Source: Anaerolineae bacterium (lineage in GTDB: Bacteria > Chloroflexota > Anaerolineae > Aggregatilineales > Phototrophicaceae). Taken from it: a stretch of DNA of 39,367 bases. Below the pieces are notes generated by a model. It was not told the origin of the DNA, made no database searches, and worked only from the letters and a program-made list of their open reading frames with translations. The DNA is taken from positions 1-39,367 of the forward strand of contig JAJDZQ010000076.1 in the NCBI GenBank assembly GCA_022824565.1, read 5' to 3'. The position numbers and the translations under genes were made by a program. Position 1 is the stretch's first letter. Each line of letters starts with the position of its first letter. Below, piece by piece: positions 32,771 to 39,367 of this stretch.

Positions 32771-34285
32771 TCAAAGCACAGCCATGATGTCGTCTTTGGA
32801 CAAACCGCGCACCACCGCCGCCTGGCCGATCCGCTTCAGCACGATCAGCCGCGATTCGCCCGCTTGCCACTTTTTGTCGGTCGCCATCGCCGCATACCAG
32901 CGCTCACGGTCGACAGCGATATCGGTGGGCAAGCCGATCTGCCAGAAGATCTTCTGGATGCGCGCGAGCACAGCGTCGGTGATGAAGCCGAGATTGCGCG
33001 ACAGTTGCGCCGCGCGCACGATGCCGATGGCCACAGCTTCTCCATGCGGAACAGCGTAACCCGTTACTTTTTCGATCGCATGCCCAAAAGTATGCCCAAG
33101 GTTGAGATGAGCGCGGATGCCCTGCTCGTATGGGTCGATCTCTACAACATCAATCTTGACTTGCACCGCCTGCCGCACCAGTTGCTCGGCTCGCTCTTTC
33201 CCCCACAGGTCGGCATCCAGCAAGCCAGGCAGCGCAATTAAACCATGCTTGATCACTTCAGCCATGCCACAGCGCCATTGCAGCGGCGGCAGTGTCGCCA
33301 GGACCTCGGTGTCGATGAGCACAGCGCGCGGCTGTTTGAATGCGCCGATGAGGTTTTTGCCCTGTGGCAGATCGACGCCCACCTTGCCGCCGACACTGGA
33401 ATCGACCATGGATAGCAAGGTTGTGGGAACTTGTACCAGCGGGATGCCGCGCATATACGTCGCGGCCACAAAGCCGGCCGTATCGCCGATGACGCCGCCA
33501 CCCAGCGCAACGATGACAGTGTTGCGGTCCGCGCCCATCTCCAACAGCGAGTCGTAGATCTGCGAGACGGTCGCGAGCGTCTTGTGCGCTTCGCCATCGG
33601 GCACGACGATCATCTGCGCGTTGGGCAATTGCTCGGTCAGCAATTCGCCATAGAGCGGCGCGATGGTCTCGTTGGTGATGACCGCGACCTGCCTGTCCAA
33701 CCCCAGCGACTCGGCTTCGCGGCCGATGCGCGACAAGATGCCCGCTTCAATGCGGATGAGATAGCCGCCGGCCGGCGTCTTGACATAGAGCGCGCCCCGC
33801 TCCAGGGCTGCGATCTCGCCGGCGATCATGTCAACAGATTTGCCAGCGGTCACGATCTGCCTTGGGATGCGGGCATAAATTGGCTTGCGCGCATCATAGA
33901 GCGCAGACCAGCCCGCCGCTAGGGGCCGTTGCGGACTGTTGGCCAGGCGCGCGCCCAGCTCGGCTTTGTTGACAGCGAGGCAATATACATTGCACTGCTG
34001 CATCAGCATCTCGCGCACATCGTCGGCGATCAATGCGCCACCGCCAGTCGCCACCACCAGTCCCCGGCGCAGCGCCAGTTCCAGCGCCAGCGTTCGTTCC
34101 ATTTCGCGGAAGCTCGCCTCGCCCCGTTCCGCAAAGATCTGGTGGATGGGAGCGCCAGCCCGCGCCTCAATGACCTTGTCCATATCGACGAATTCTCGCC
34201 CCAGGCGCTGCGCCAGGTTCTCGGCAACGGTGGTCTTGCCGCTGCCCATGAACCCTGTGATGACGATATTGCGCAGGCTGCTCAT
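32771..34285 (-). CDS. aroKB: Fused shikimate kinase / 3-dehydroquinate synthase
   Basis: One 504-residue chain joins two shikimate-pathway enzymes. Residues 1 to about 165: shikimate kinase with Walker A GFMGSGKTTVAENL, DMDKVIE (metal and substrate Asp), FREMERTLAL, GGGALI and the lid Arg in RPLA. About 175-504: NAD-dependent 3-dehydroquinate synthase with VPDGEAHKTLATV, ALGGGVIGDTAGFVAATYMRG, PTTLLSMVDSSVGGKVGVDLP (catalytic Lys), MAEVIKHG and GHTFGHAIE (Zn His). No stop or frameshift separates them, so this looks like a real fusion; Thermotoga is a known case. It overlaps aroC by 4 bp (ATGA). Confidence 0.97.
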   Translation of the reverse strand: MSSLRNIVITGFMGSGKTTVAENLAQRLGREFVDMDKVIEARAGAPIHQIFAERGEASFREMERTLALELALRRGLVVATGGGALIADDVREMLMQQCNVYCLAVNKAELGARLANSPQRPLAAGWSALYDARKPIYARIPRQIVTAGKSVDMIAGEIAALERGALYVKTPAGGYLIRIEAGILSRIGREAESLGLDRQVAVITNETIAPLYGELLTEQLPNAQMIVVPDGEAHKTLATVSQIYDSLLEMGADRNTVIVALGGGVIGDTAGFVAATYMRGIPLVQVPTTLLSMVDSSVGGKVGVDLPQGKNLIGAFKQPRAVLIDTEVLATLPPLQWRCGMAEVIKHGLIALPGLLDADLWGKERAEQLVRQAVQVKIDVVEIDPYEQGIRAHLNLGHTFGHAIEKVTGYAVPHGEAVAIGIVRAAQLSRNLGFITDAVLARIQKIFWQIGLPTDIAVDRERWYAAMATDKKWQAGESRLIVLKRIGQAAVVRGLSKDDIMAVL

Positions 34286-35460
34286 AGCTCGTATCCGAAG
34301 CGCCAGGTCACATTATCCATGGGCAGGTCAGCCAGTTGATTGCGCCGCAGCGCTGCAAATCGCGGTCGCATTTCGTCCAGGCTGTCGCCACCCAATTTCT
34401 CGAGCAGCGCATCGGCCAGCACAATCGCCATCATGGCTTCGCCAACTGGCACGGCTCTTGGCAGCGCGCAGAAATCGCTGCGTTCATAGACGGTGGGCTT
34501 GGGCTTGCCAGTCGCCAAGTCGACCGAGCCTGCGCCGCGCAGCATGGTCGAAATCGGCTTCATGGCGACGCGCACCACGATCGGCTCGCCTGTGCTGATG
34601 CCGCCTTCCAGTCCACCGGCGCGATTGCTGCTGCGCGACAGGTTGCCAGCGGCATCGACAACAATCTCGTCGTGGACTTGCGAGCCGCGCTTGCCAGCAT
34701 TGGCGAAGCCACTGCCGATCTCCGCGCCTTTCATGGCCTGGATGCTGACCATGGCGCCGACCAGGCGGGCATCCAGCTTGCGGTCGTAATGCACATGCGA
34801 ACCCAAACCCGGCGGCACCCCCCGCGCGACCACTTCAAAGACGCCGCCCAACGTGTCTTTGTCAATTTTTATTTGTCGTATCAATTCGCGCATGCGCAGC
34901 GCCGCTTCGGCATCGGGACAGCGCAAGTCGTTGTCTTCGTTGTGTGCGATGCGCTCATCCAGCGGCATATCAACCAGGTCGGCCTCAATATCGCCAATCT
35001 GCGCGACATAGCCATCGATGCGCAAGCCAAACTGATGCAGATACTTTTTGCAGATCGCGCCGACTGCCACGCGCATGGTGGTTTCGCGCGCGCTGGCTCT
35101 TTCCAGCGACAACCGCAGCTCTCGATAGCCATATTTGACTGCGCCTGTCAGGTCGGCGTGCCCGGGCCGCGGGGTGGTGATGGGCGTGATATCGCGCTCT
35201 TTCCAACTGCGGAAATCGCGATTTTGCACTTGCAGGGCGATAGGCGCGCCAGTCGTCAAGCCGTTCATCACGCCAGCCGTCAAAATGACGCCATCTTTTT
35301 CGATCTGCATGCGTCCGCCACTGCCATAGCCTTTCTGGCGGCGGCGCAGGTCGCGGTTGATGTCCTCGGCGGTCAGCGGCAGTCCAGCCGGCAGGCCTTC
35401 CAGGATGGCGGTCAAACCGGGTCCGTGACTCTCGCCAGCGGTGAAGAATCGGATTGGCAT
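34282..35460 (-). CDS. aroC: Chorismate synthase
   Basis: Converts 5-enolpyruvylshikimate-3-phosphate to chorismate with reduced FMN. 392 residues. It has RFFTAGESHGPGLTAILEG (N-terminal signature), GHADLTGAVKYGYREL, SLERASARETTMRVAVGAI and a C-terminal GGISTGEPIVVRVAMKP, RSDFCALPRAVPVGEAMMAI. The start at 35460 is 7 bp after the aroE stop, in line with the conserved MPIRFFTAG; an in-frame ATG 39 nt upstream would lie inside aroE. GAGGG lies upstream. The stop overlaps the aroKB start (ATGA). Confidence 0.97.
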   Translation of the reverse strand: MPIRFFTAGESHGPGLTAILEGLPAGLPLTAEDINRDLRRRQKGYGSGGRMQIEKDGVILTAGVMNGLTTGAPIALQVQNRDFRSWKERDITPITTPRPGHADLTGAVKYGYRELRLSLERASARETTMRVAVGAICKKYLHQFGLRIDGYVAQIGDIEADLVDMPLDERIAHNEDNDLRCPDAEAALRMRELIRQIKIDKDTLGGVFEVVARGVPPGLGSHVHYDRKLDARLVGAMVSIQAMKGAEIGSGFANAGKRGSQVHDEIVVDAAGNLSRSSNRAGGLEGGISTGEPIVVRVAMKPISTMLRGAGSVDLATGKPKPTVYERSDFCALPRAVPVGEAMMAIVLADALLEKLGGDSLDEMRPRFAALRRNQLADLPMDNVTWRFGYEL

Positions 35461-35467
35461 CGTCTGT

Positions 35468-36310
35468 TTAGCCCTCGCCTTTGCTTTCCAAAGCCGCATG
35501 CAGCGCAGCCATCATCACCTCTATGGGTGGCTCAACACCCGTCCACAGCTCAAAGGCGATCGCGCCTTGCCGCGCCAGCATACCCAGCCCGCCGATGGCT
35601 CTCCCGCCATGCGCAACGCATTGCTGCATCAACGCGGTATTGGCGGGGCGATATACCATATCGTACACTGTGACGCCCGCGGGGAAGGGCACGCCGAAAA
35701 GCCACGGCGACTGTGTAATCTGCGGGTGCAAGCCCACCGATGTGCAATTGACGATCACAGACATGCCCCAGCTGGCGGCTGCGTCCAAGGTCATCACTTG
35801 CACGCCGCCGATGCCGGCCGTGGCCTGCAACTGCTCCACCAGCCTGCGCGCGCGTTTCATGGTGCGGTTGACGATAGCGACTGTCGCCCCAGCCCGCGCC
35901 AAACCATAAACAGCCGCCCGCGCCGCCCCGCCCGCCCCCAGCACGAGAACGCGCGCAGCGGCGATTTTGACATCATTCGCTGCCAGGTCATTCAGCAAGC
36001 CAGCGGCATCCGTGTTGGTGCCGATGCCGGTGCGGAAGTCGACCGTATTGACCGCGCCAATGGCTTTCGCCGTGTCATCTGGCCGCACGAAGTTCATGAT
36101 GGCTTCTTTGTGCGGCACCGTGACATTGATGCCGATATAACCGTGCTGCCTGGGCTCGCGCAGTCCCAGCCGCAAGATATCGGGCGGGATGGACATGGCA
36201 TCATAGAGCCAGTCGTTCATGCCCAGCGCCACGAATGCCGCATTGTGCATGATGGGGCTGAGGCTGTGCTCGACCGGGAAGCCGATGACGCCGACTCGCT
36301 TCTGCGCCAT
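35468..36310 (-). CDS. aroE: Shikimate 5-dehydrogenase
   Basis: Reduces 3-dehydroshikimate to shikimate with NADPH. 280 residues. It has GVIGFPVEHSLSPIMHNAAF (substrate Ser pair), INVTVPHKEAIM with the catalytic Lys, GAVNTVDF, NTDAAGLL (catalytic Asp), and the Rossmann motif VLGAGGAARAAVYGL with IVNRTMKRA (Arg for the NADP phosphate). All expected residues are seen. The start overlaps the aroA stop (TAATG), and aroC follows by 7 bp. Confidence 0.97.
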   Translation of the reverse strand: MAQKRVGVIGFPVEHSLSPIMHNAAFVALGMNDWLYDAMSIPPDILRLGLREPRQHGYIGINVTVPHKEAIMNFVRPDDTAKAIGAVNTVDFRTGIGTNTDAAGLLNDLAANDVKIAAARVLVLGAGGAARAAVYGLARAGATVAIVNRTMKRARRLVEQLQATAGIGGVQVMTLDAAASWGMSVIVNCTSVGLHPQITQSPWLFGVPFPAGVTVYDMVYRPANTALMQQCVAHGGRAIGGLGMLARQGAIAFELWTGVEPPIEVMMAALHAALESKGEG

Positions 36311-37617
36311 TATGCCACCACCAGGCGCGCGCCCAGCCTTTGCAGAGTCGCGGCAAAGCCAGGAAAACTATCGCCTGCGCAAGCCGCATCGGTAACGACC
36401 GCGCCTTCTGCCGAAGCCAGGCCCGCGACAGCCAAACTCATGGCGATGCGGTGGTCATCGTGTCCATCGACCTGCCCGCCCGACAAGGCTTGGGGACCGA
36501 CAATGCGGAAGCCATCTTCGCGCTCTTCGATGACGGCGCCCAGTTTGCGCAGTTCAGCCGCCATGACAGCGATGCGGTCGGTCTCTTTGACGCGCAGCTC
36601 GCGGGCATCGCGCACGATTGTTTCGCCTTCGGCATGCAGCGCCGCGACCATCAGAATCGGAAACTCGTCGATCATCCGCACGACCGTCTCGCCGCCAATT
36701 TGGATGCCTGTCAGCGCGCTGTGCCTCACCACAATATCGCCGATAGGTTCGCCTGCTTGATCGCCCAAATTCGTCAGGCTGGTATCGGCGCCCATCTCGT
36801 CAAGCGCATCCAAGAGCCCGGTGCGCGTGGGGTTCAGGTTCACGCCGCGGATGGTCAGCTGGCTGCCCGGCGCGAGCAGGCCAGCCACCAGCAGAAAAGC
36901 GGCCGATGACACATCGCCGGGCACCTGGATATCCAGTGGCGAAAGCTCGCTGCCAGGGTGGATGGTCAGTTTGTTGCCCTTTTCGTCCAGGCGCGCGCCC
37001 ATCGACCGCAACATGCGTTCGGTATGATCGCGGGCTGGTCCGGGCTGTATGACAGTCGTCGGCGAATCGGCATTCAAGCCAGCCAACAAGATGGCGCTTT
37101 TGACTTGCGCGCTGGCCATCGGCATGTCGTAGGTGATGCCTTGCAGCTGCGCCGGCGTAATCTGCAACGGGCAACAGCCGTCTGTGGCCTGGATAGCAGC
37201 GCCCATCAACTGCAGGGGCGCGGTGATGCGTTTCATGGGGCGTCGGCGCAGTTGAGCGCTGCCATCCAGCACACTGGCAAATGGCTGCCCAGCCAGCAAG
37301 CCGGCCAACAGGCGAATCCCCGTGCCGGCATTTTTCAAGTCCAGCGGCTGGAGCGGCTTTTGCAGCGCGCCGCCATCTATCAGCAACGTGTTGGCGTCAA
37401 GACGTTCGATTTGCGCGCCCAGGCCTTGCATCGCGCCCAGAGTCGCTTCGGTATCGCCCGCGGCCAGCCAGCCCTGGATCTGTGACCTGCCCTTTGCCAG
37501 CGCCGCCAGCATGACAGCGCGGTGCGAGATGGACTTGTCGCCGGGCACGCGCGCTTCGCCACGCAGCGCCCCACCAGCGCGAAGCCAGAATTGTGTTTGA
37601 CTAGCGGCCGTTTTCAT
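36310..37617 (-). CDS. aroA: 3-Phosphoshikimate 1-carboxyvinyltransferase (EPSP synthase)
   Basis: Joins shikimate-3-phosphate with phosphoenolpyruvate; the target of glyphosate. 435 residues from the ATG at 37617, which lies inside the end of tyrA (17-bp overlap); an earlier in-frame ATG 66 nt upstream would overlap tyrA more. Motifs: VPGDKSISHRAVMLAAL (catalytic Lys), NAGTGIRLLAGL, RRRPMKRI, RVKETDRI and DGHDDHRIAMS. In E. coli the second motif has Pro101 after Arg; here the same place is Leu, as in many non-enteric forms. aroE follows with a 1-bp overlap. Confidence 0.96.
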   Translation of the reverse strand: MKTAASQTQFWLRAGGALRGEARVPGDKSISHRAVMLAALAKGRSQIQGWLAAGDTEATLGAMQGLGAQIERLDANTLLIDGGALQKPLQPLDLKNAGTGIRLLAGLLAGQPFASVLDGSAQLRRRPMKRITAPLQLMGAAIQATDGCCPLQITPAQLQGITYDMPMASAQVKSAILLAGLNADSPTTVIQPGPARDHTERMLRSMGARLDEKGNKLTIHPGSELSPLDIQVPGDVSSAAFLLVAGLLAPGSQLTIRGVNLNPTRTGLLDALDEMGADTSLTNLGDQAGEPIGDIVVRHSALTGIQIGGETVVRMIDEFPILMVAALHAEGETIVRDARELRVKETDRIAVMAAELRKLGAVIEEREDGFRIVGPQALSGGQVDGHDDHRIAMSLAVAGLASAEGAVVTDAACAGDSFPGFAATLQRLGARLVVA

Positions 37618-38485
37618 ACTTCTGCGCCCACTCTTTCCGCGCCGCCTGGATAGGCAGCAGCGATTCGCTAAGCCGCTCTTCATCGCCGGCGATCAACATC
37701 GTTTCCAGCATGGCCAGCTGCATGCGGAACTGCGCCAACAGGGTCGCGACCGCCTGCGTATTGGTGCTCAATATGTCGCCCATCATGGTTACATCACTGG
37801 CTGCCAAGCGGCTGGTATCGCGGAAGCCGCCCGCCGCCAGCGCCCAGAAGGTCGCGTCATCCTGCGCCCGATTGGAGATGGTCGCCACCAACGTCGCGCT
37901 GAGCAGATAGGGCAGATGGCTGATGCCAGCTACGATATGATCGTGGCGCTCGGCGTCCATTTCAATCGGCAGCCCGCCCAGCGATTGCGCCAAAGCCTGG
38001 GCGCGCAATCGAGCCGCTGGCGTGGTCCGCCGCGAGGGACACAGCACAAAAGGGCGATTGCGAAAGAGCCTGCCGTCCGCTTCGTCTATGCCGCCATTTT
38101 CTTTGCCGGTCATGGGATGTCCGCCCACCGCATTTACGCCTATGGGCAGCGCAGCCATGGCAGCAACGATATCCTGCTTGGTGCTGCCGATATCAACGAC
38201 CAACGTGTTCGAGCGAAGATAACTGCCCAATTGCATGCGCAGCAGCTCGACGATGACGCGCACCGGTGTCGCCAATATCACGACATCTGCGCGATTGACA
38301 CCCGTGTACAAATCGTCTGTGGCGCTGTCGACCAAGCCGCGTTCCAGCGCAATCCGCCGCGCCCGTTCATCGCTGTCGATGCCGACAATCTGGTCGGCCT
38401 GCGCACGAATCGCCAGCGCCAGCGAACCGCCCATCAAGCCCATGCCGACTATGGCGAGGTTGCGCGCATGGAAGCCGCCGGTCAC
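37601..38485 (-). CDS. tyrA: Prephenate dehydrogenase
   Basis: Oxidises and decarboxylates prephenate toward tyrosine. 294 residues, no chorismate mutase or ACT domain. It has LAIVGMGLMGGSLALAIR (NAD motif), GGHPMTGKENGGIDEADG (catalytic-region His) and ISHLPYLLSATLVATI. The start is GTG at 38485: GGAGG lies 7 nt upstream and the stop of aroH overlaps it (GTGA); an ATG 111 nt further upstream would run through the aroH gene. aroA overlaps the end by 17 bp. Use of arogenate rather than prephenate cannot be excluded. Confidence 0.94.
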   Translation of the reverse strand: MTGGFHARNLAIVGMGLMGGSLALAIRAQADQIVGIDSDERARRIALERGLVDSATDDLYTGVNRADVVILATPVRVIVELLRMQLGSYLRSNTLVVDIGSTKQDIVAAMAALPIGVNAVGGHPMTGKENGGIDEADGRLFRNRPFVLCPSRRTTPAARLRAQALAQSLGGLPIEMDAERHDHIVAGISHLPYLLSATLVATISNRAQDDATFWALAAGGFRDTSRLAASDVTMMGDILSTNTQAVATLLAQFRMQLAMLETMLIAGDEERLSESLLPIQAARKEWAQKYENGR

Positions 38486-38850
38486 GATCGATCCTCCATA
38501 AGGTCGGGGCGCAGCACAACTGCCTCGCGCAAGAAGACATGGCGGATCTCGTCCAGGGATTTGTCGGTATTCCAATGAATCAGCACGCGGATGCAATATG
38601 GCAAGCCGTGTTTGACATCCGCTTCTTGGAAGCCCATAAGCGCGGTGCGCGTCCAGCCCATCATGCGCGCGGCTTTGGCGGGGAATGTATCGTCAAGTTC
38701 TGGCGTGGCAGAAAAAAGCACGCTGGCGACATCCTCTTCCACGATGCCGTTGCACGCTATCATGGCAGCCAGCAACTCCCGAGTGGCTTCCAGTATCGCC
38801 TCTTGCGCGTTGCTCTCCACCGTGGTCGCGCCGCGAATGCCTCGAATCAT
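38482..38850 (-). CDS. aroH: Chorismate mutase, AroH type
   Basis: Trimeric chorismate mutase like Bacillus subtilis AroH, 122 residues, converting chorismate to prephenate. IRGIRGATTVE (active-site Arg7) opens the protein; LFSATPELDDTFPAKAAR follows; GFQEADV keeps the Glu78 equivalent; CIRVLIHWNT keeps Arg90; HVFLREAVVLRPDL ends the core. Compared with B. subtilis, Tyr108 is Phe and Cys75 is Gly, changes at the edge of the active site. The start at 38850 has AGGAGAG 6 nt upstream; an in-frame ATG 63 nt earlier would lie across the terminator hairpin. It is the first structural gene of the aromatic operon and lies 24 nt after the attenuator T-run. Confidence 0.95.
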   Translation of the reverse strand: MIRGIRGATTVESNAQEAILEATRELLAAMIACNGIVEEDVASVLFSATPELDDTFPAKAARMMGWTRTALMGFQEADVKHGLPYCIRVLIHWNTDKSLDEIRHVFLREAVVLRPDLMEDRS

Positions 38851-38874
38851 GGAACTCTCTCCTACAATTTGCAC

Positions 38875-38906
38875 AAAAAAAGCGCCGGATGTGCCACCCC
38901 GCGCTT
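38875..38906 (-). terminator. Attenuator terminator ahead of aroH
   Basis: On the minus strand AAGCGC (38906-38901) pairs with GCGCTT (38885-38880), followed after one mismatch by a GG/CC pair inside and then by seven T (38881-38875, the first two also closing the stem). It lies inside the operon leader, between the leader ORF and aroH, so read-through must be controlled. Confidence 0.8.
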
Positions 38907-38931
38907 GCATCACACTGTATTCGTGCGCATG

Positions 38932-39027
38932 TCAGTTGCCAGCGAGCAGCGACCCAGACCGAACTATGCAGTTTGGATAAGGATAATAGCCGAAGCTGGC
39001 GGCTGTGTGTAGGCTGTGCTCAATCAT
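38932..39027 (-). CDS. Leader peptide of the aromatic operon, Phe/Tyr-rich (31 aa)
   Basis: A 31-codon ORF beginning ATG ATT GAG and ending AAC TGA, in the operon leader. Codons 12-18 read Phe-Gly-Tyr-Tyr-Pro-Tyr-Pro: one Phe and three Tyr codons within six codons. A candidate ribosome site, AGGG, lies 5 nt upstream. GCCAGC (39000-38995, right before the Phe codon) can pair with GCTGGC (38943-38938, near the stop), a possible 1:2 pause hairpin. The stop is 25 nt before the terminator stem. This is as expected for a leader peptide whose translation senses charged tRNA-Tyr and tRNA-Phe. It is not similar to any protein family; its role would be regulatory only. Confidence 0.65.
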   Translation of the reverse strand: MIEHSLHTAASFGYYPYPNCIVRSGSLLAGN

Positions 39028-39057
39028 GCCTGCCCTGTGCGCGCCACGATTAAGCAA

Positions 39058-39086
39058 CTATAACGCAAACCATGCGCTTATTGCAA
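39058..39086 (-). promoter_or_regulatory. Promoter of the aromatic amino acid operon
   Basis: Minus strand: TTGCAA (-35, 39081-39086), 17-bp spacer, TTATAG (-10, 39058-39063; TATAGT at 18-bp spacing also fits). The expected transcript start near 39051 puts the leader ORF about 24 nt downstream and the terminator about 145-175 nt downstream. Confidence 0.65.
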
Positions 39087-39156
39087 GAACTATTCCCAAC
39101 CTGGGGGTGGCGCATTTGCTGGATGCGCGCTGCTATGCCCTTATCCCCCAGAACGA

Positions 39157-39321
39157 GGGATGGGGAGATTTTTCTACCCCATCCCCAGCCCTACCCCATA
39201 TCAATGGAGAAGGGAGACTTGTCGAGAAACCAATGCAAAACTTGCTAAGCTGCAAGAAGTTGAGCATCAGATTTCATTTTCTCTGAATGCGCTCCCCCTC
39301 CCTGTTGCCTCGGGGTGGGGG
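39157..39321. repeat. Two C-run/G-run palindromes in the gene-free region upstream of the aromatic operon
   Basis: From about 39087 to 39329 no gene is seen. GGGATGGGG (39157-39165) and CCCCATCCC (39177-39185) form a perfect 9-bp inverted repeat around an 11-nt loop. A second, imperfect palindrome (CCCCTCCC ... GGGGTGGGG) is at 39293-39321. Both resemble the elements at 14.7 and 17.9 kb. They may mark the end of a gene coming from the right. Confidence 0.55.
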
Positions 39322-39329
39322 GGATTGCC

Positions 39330-39367
39330 CTATTTCCGGATCGCCGCGACTGTGGCCCCCGCCAATT
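39330..39367 (-). CDS. Possible C-terminal end of a gene entering from the right edge
   Basis: On the minus strand the last bases of the window read L-A-G-A-T-V-A-A-I-R-K then TAG (39332-39330), a plausible protein end just before a palindrome. Only 11 codons are in view, so this is a weak call and no family can be named. Confidence 0.25.
   Translation of the reverse strand, partial: LAGATVAAIRK

Noticed and set aside
38875-38906. T-box riboswitch (GGGTGGCAC resembles the T-box core)
   Set aside because: The match covers only GGGTGGNAC and not the following CCGCG. I found no Stem I motifs, and the leader (about 175 nt) has a Phe/Tyr-rich ORF with its own ribosome site, which fits peptide attenuation better.
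39005-39286. 93-codon plus-strand ORF upstream of the aromatic operon
   Set aside because: It runs through the promoter, part of the leader ORF region and a palindrome, with no site or family similarity.

Overview
This is 39 kb of gene-dense, GC-rich bacterial chromosome. It contains about 34 protein genes, and I see no rRNA, tRNA, CRISPR array, phage or insertion sequence. The gene content (RqcH/NFACT, RicT-type PSP1 protein, alpha-type glutamine synthetase without an adenylylation tyrosine, a fused shikimate kinase/3-dehydroquinate synthase, many Gfo/Idh, PhyH, creatininase and PIG-L type enzymes, short or absent 5' leaders) suggests a Chloroflexota-like organism. That placement is an inference from gene content, not a phylogenetic result.

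Region 1 (1-7.7 kb) starts with the end of an aldo/keto reductase. Two divergent catabolic-looking operons then share one 90-bp promoter region near 5.1-5.2 kb. Leftward run a D-2-hydroxyacid dehydrogenase, a PhyH dioxygenase, a DapA-like aldolase and an old-yellow-enzyme flavoprotein. Rightward run a creatininase-family amidohydrolase, a ketopantoate-reductase-like enzyme and an SDR. They probably degrade one small organic substrate, but I cannot name it.

Region 2 (7.7-11.8 kb) is a leftward three-gene operon with a good promoter and a terminator: a sulfotransferase-like P-loop protein, a class IV aminotransferase-like protein lacking the PLP lysine, and an orphan molybdopterin subunit of the xanthine dehydrogenase family. 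This is the most unusual enzyme set in the window.

Region 3 (11.8-21.5 kb) holds a membrane-anchored clan-A glycosidase-like protein, a solute-binding protein overlapping it, a Gfo/Idh/MocA oxidoreductase, an ABC exporter, a KDG-type sugar kinase and a three-gene glycosyltransferase operon (GT4, GT4, GT9). The promoters of the exporter and of the glycosyltransferase operon lie so close to the start codons that these mRNAs look leaderless.

Region 4 (21.5-29.1 kb) has two leftward operons. One encodes a small two-helix membrane protein, a cytochrome c and RqcH. The other encodes RicT, a PIG-L deacetylase, an M20 amidohydrolase, a degenerate S51/cyanophycinase-like protein and PurA.

Region 5 (29.5-39.1 kb) has an aspartate kinase whose 3' end overlaps that of a long leftward operon. 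The operon order is aroH, tyrA, aroA, aroE, aroC, aroKB (fused), aroQ, glnA, so it carries shikimate to chorismate and on to prephenate and its dehydrogenation product, plus ammonia assimilation. Its 5' leader has a strong promoter, a 31-codon leader ORF with a Phe-Gly-Tyr-Tyr-Pro-Tyr-Pro stretch and a hairpin-plus-T7 terminator just before aroH. This is the layout of a classical transcription attenuator sensing aromatic amino acids, and it is the best candidate here for an undescribed regulatory system. Intergenic gaps hold two kinds of dispersed repeat: 9-bp periodic CAC(A/C)GAG units, and C-run/G-run palindromes.
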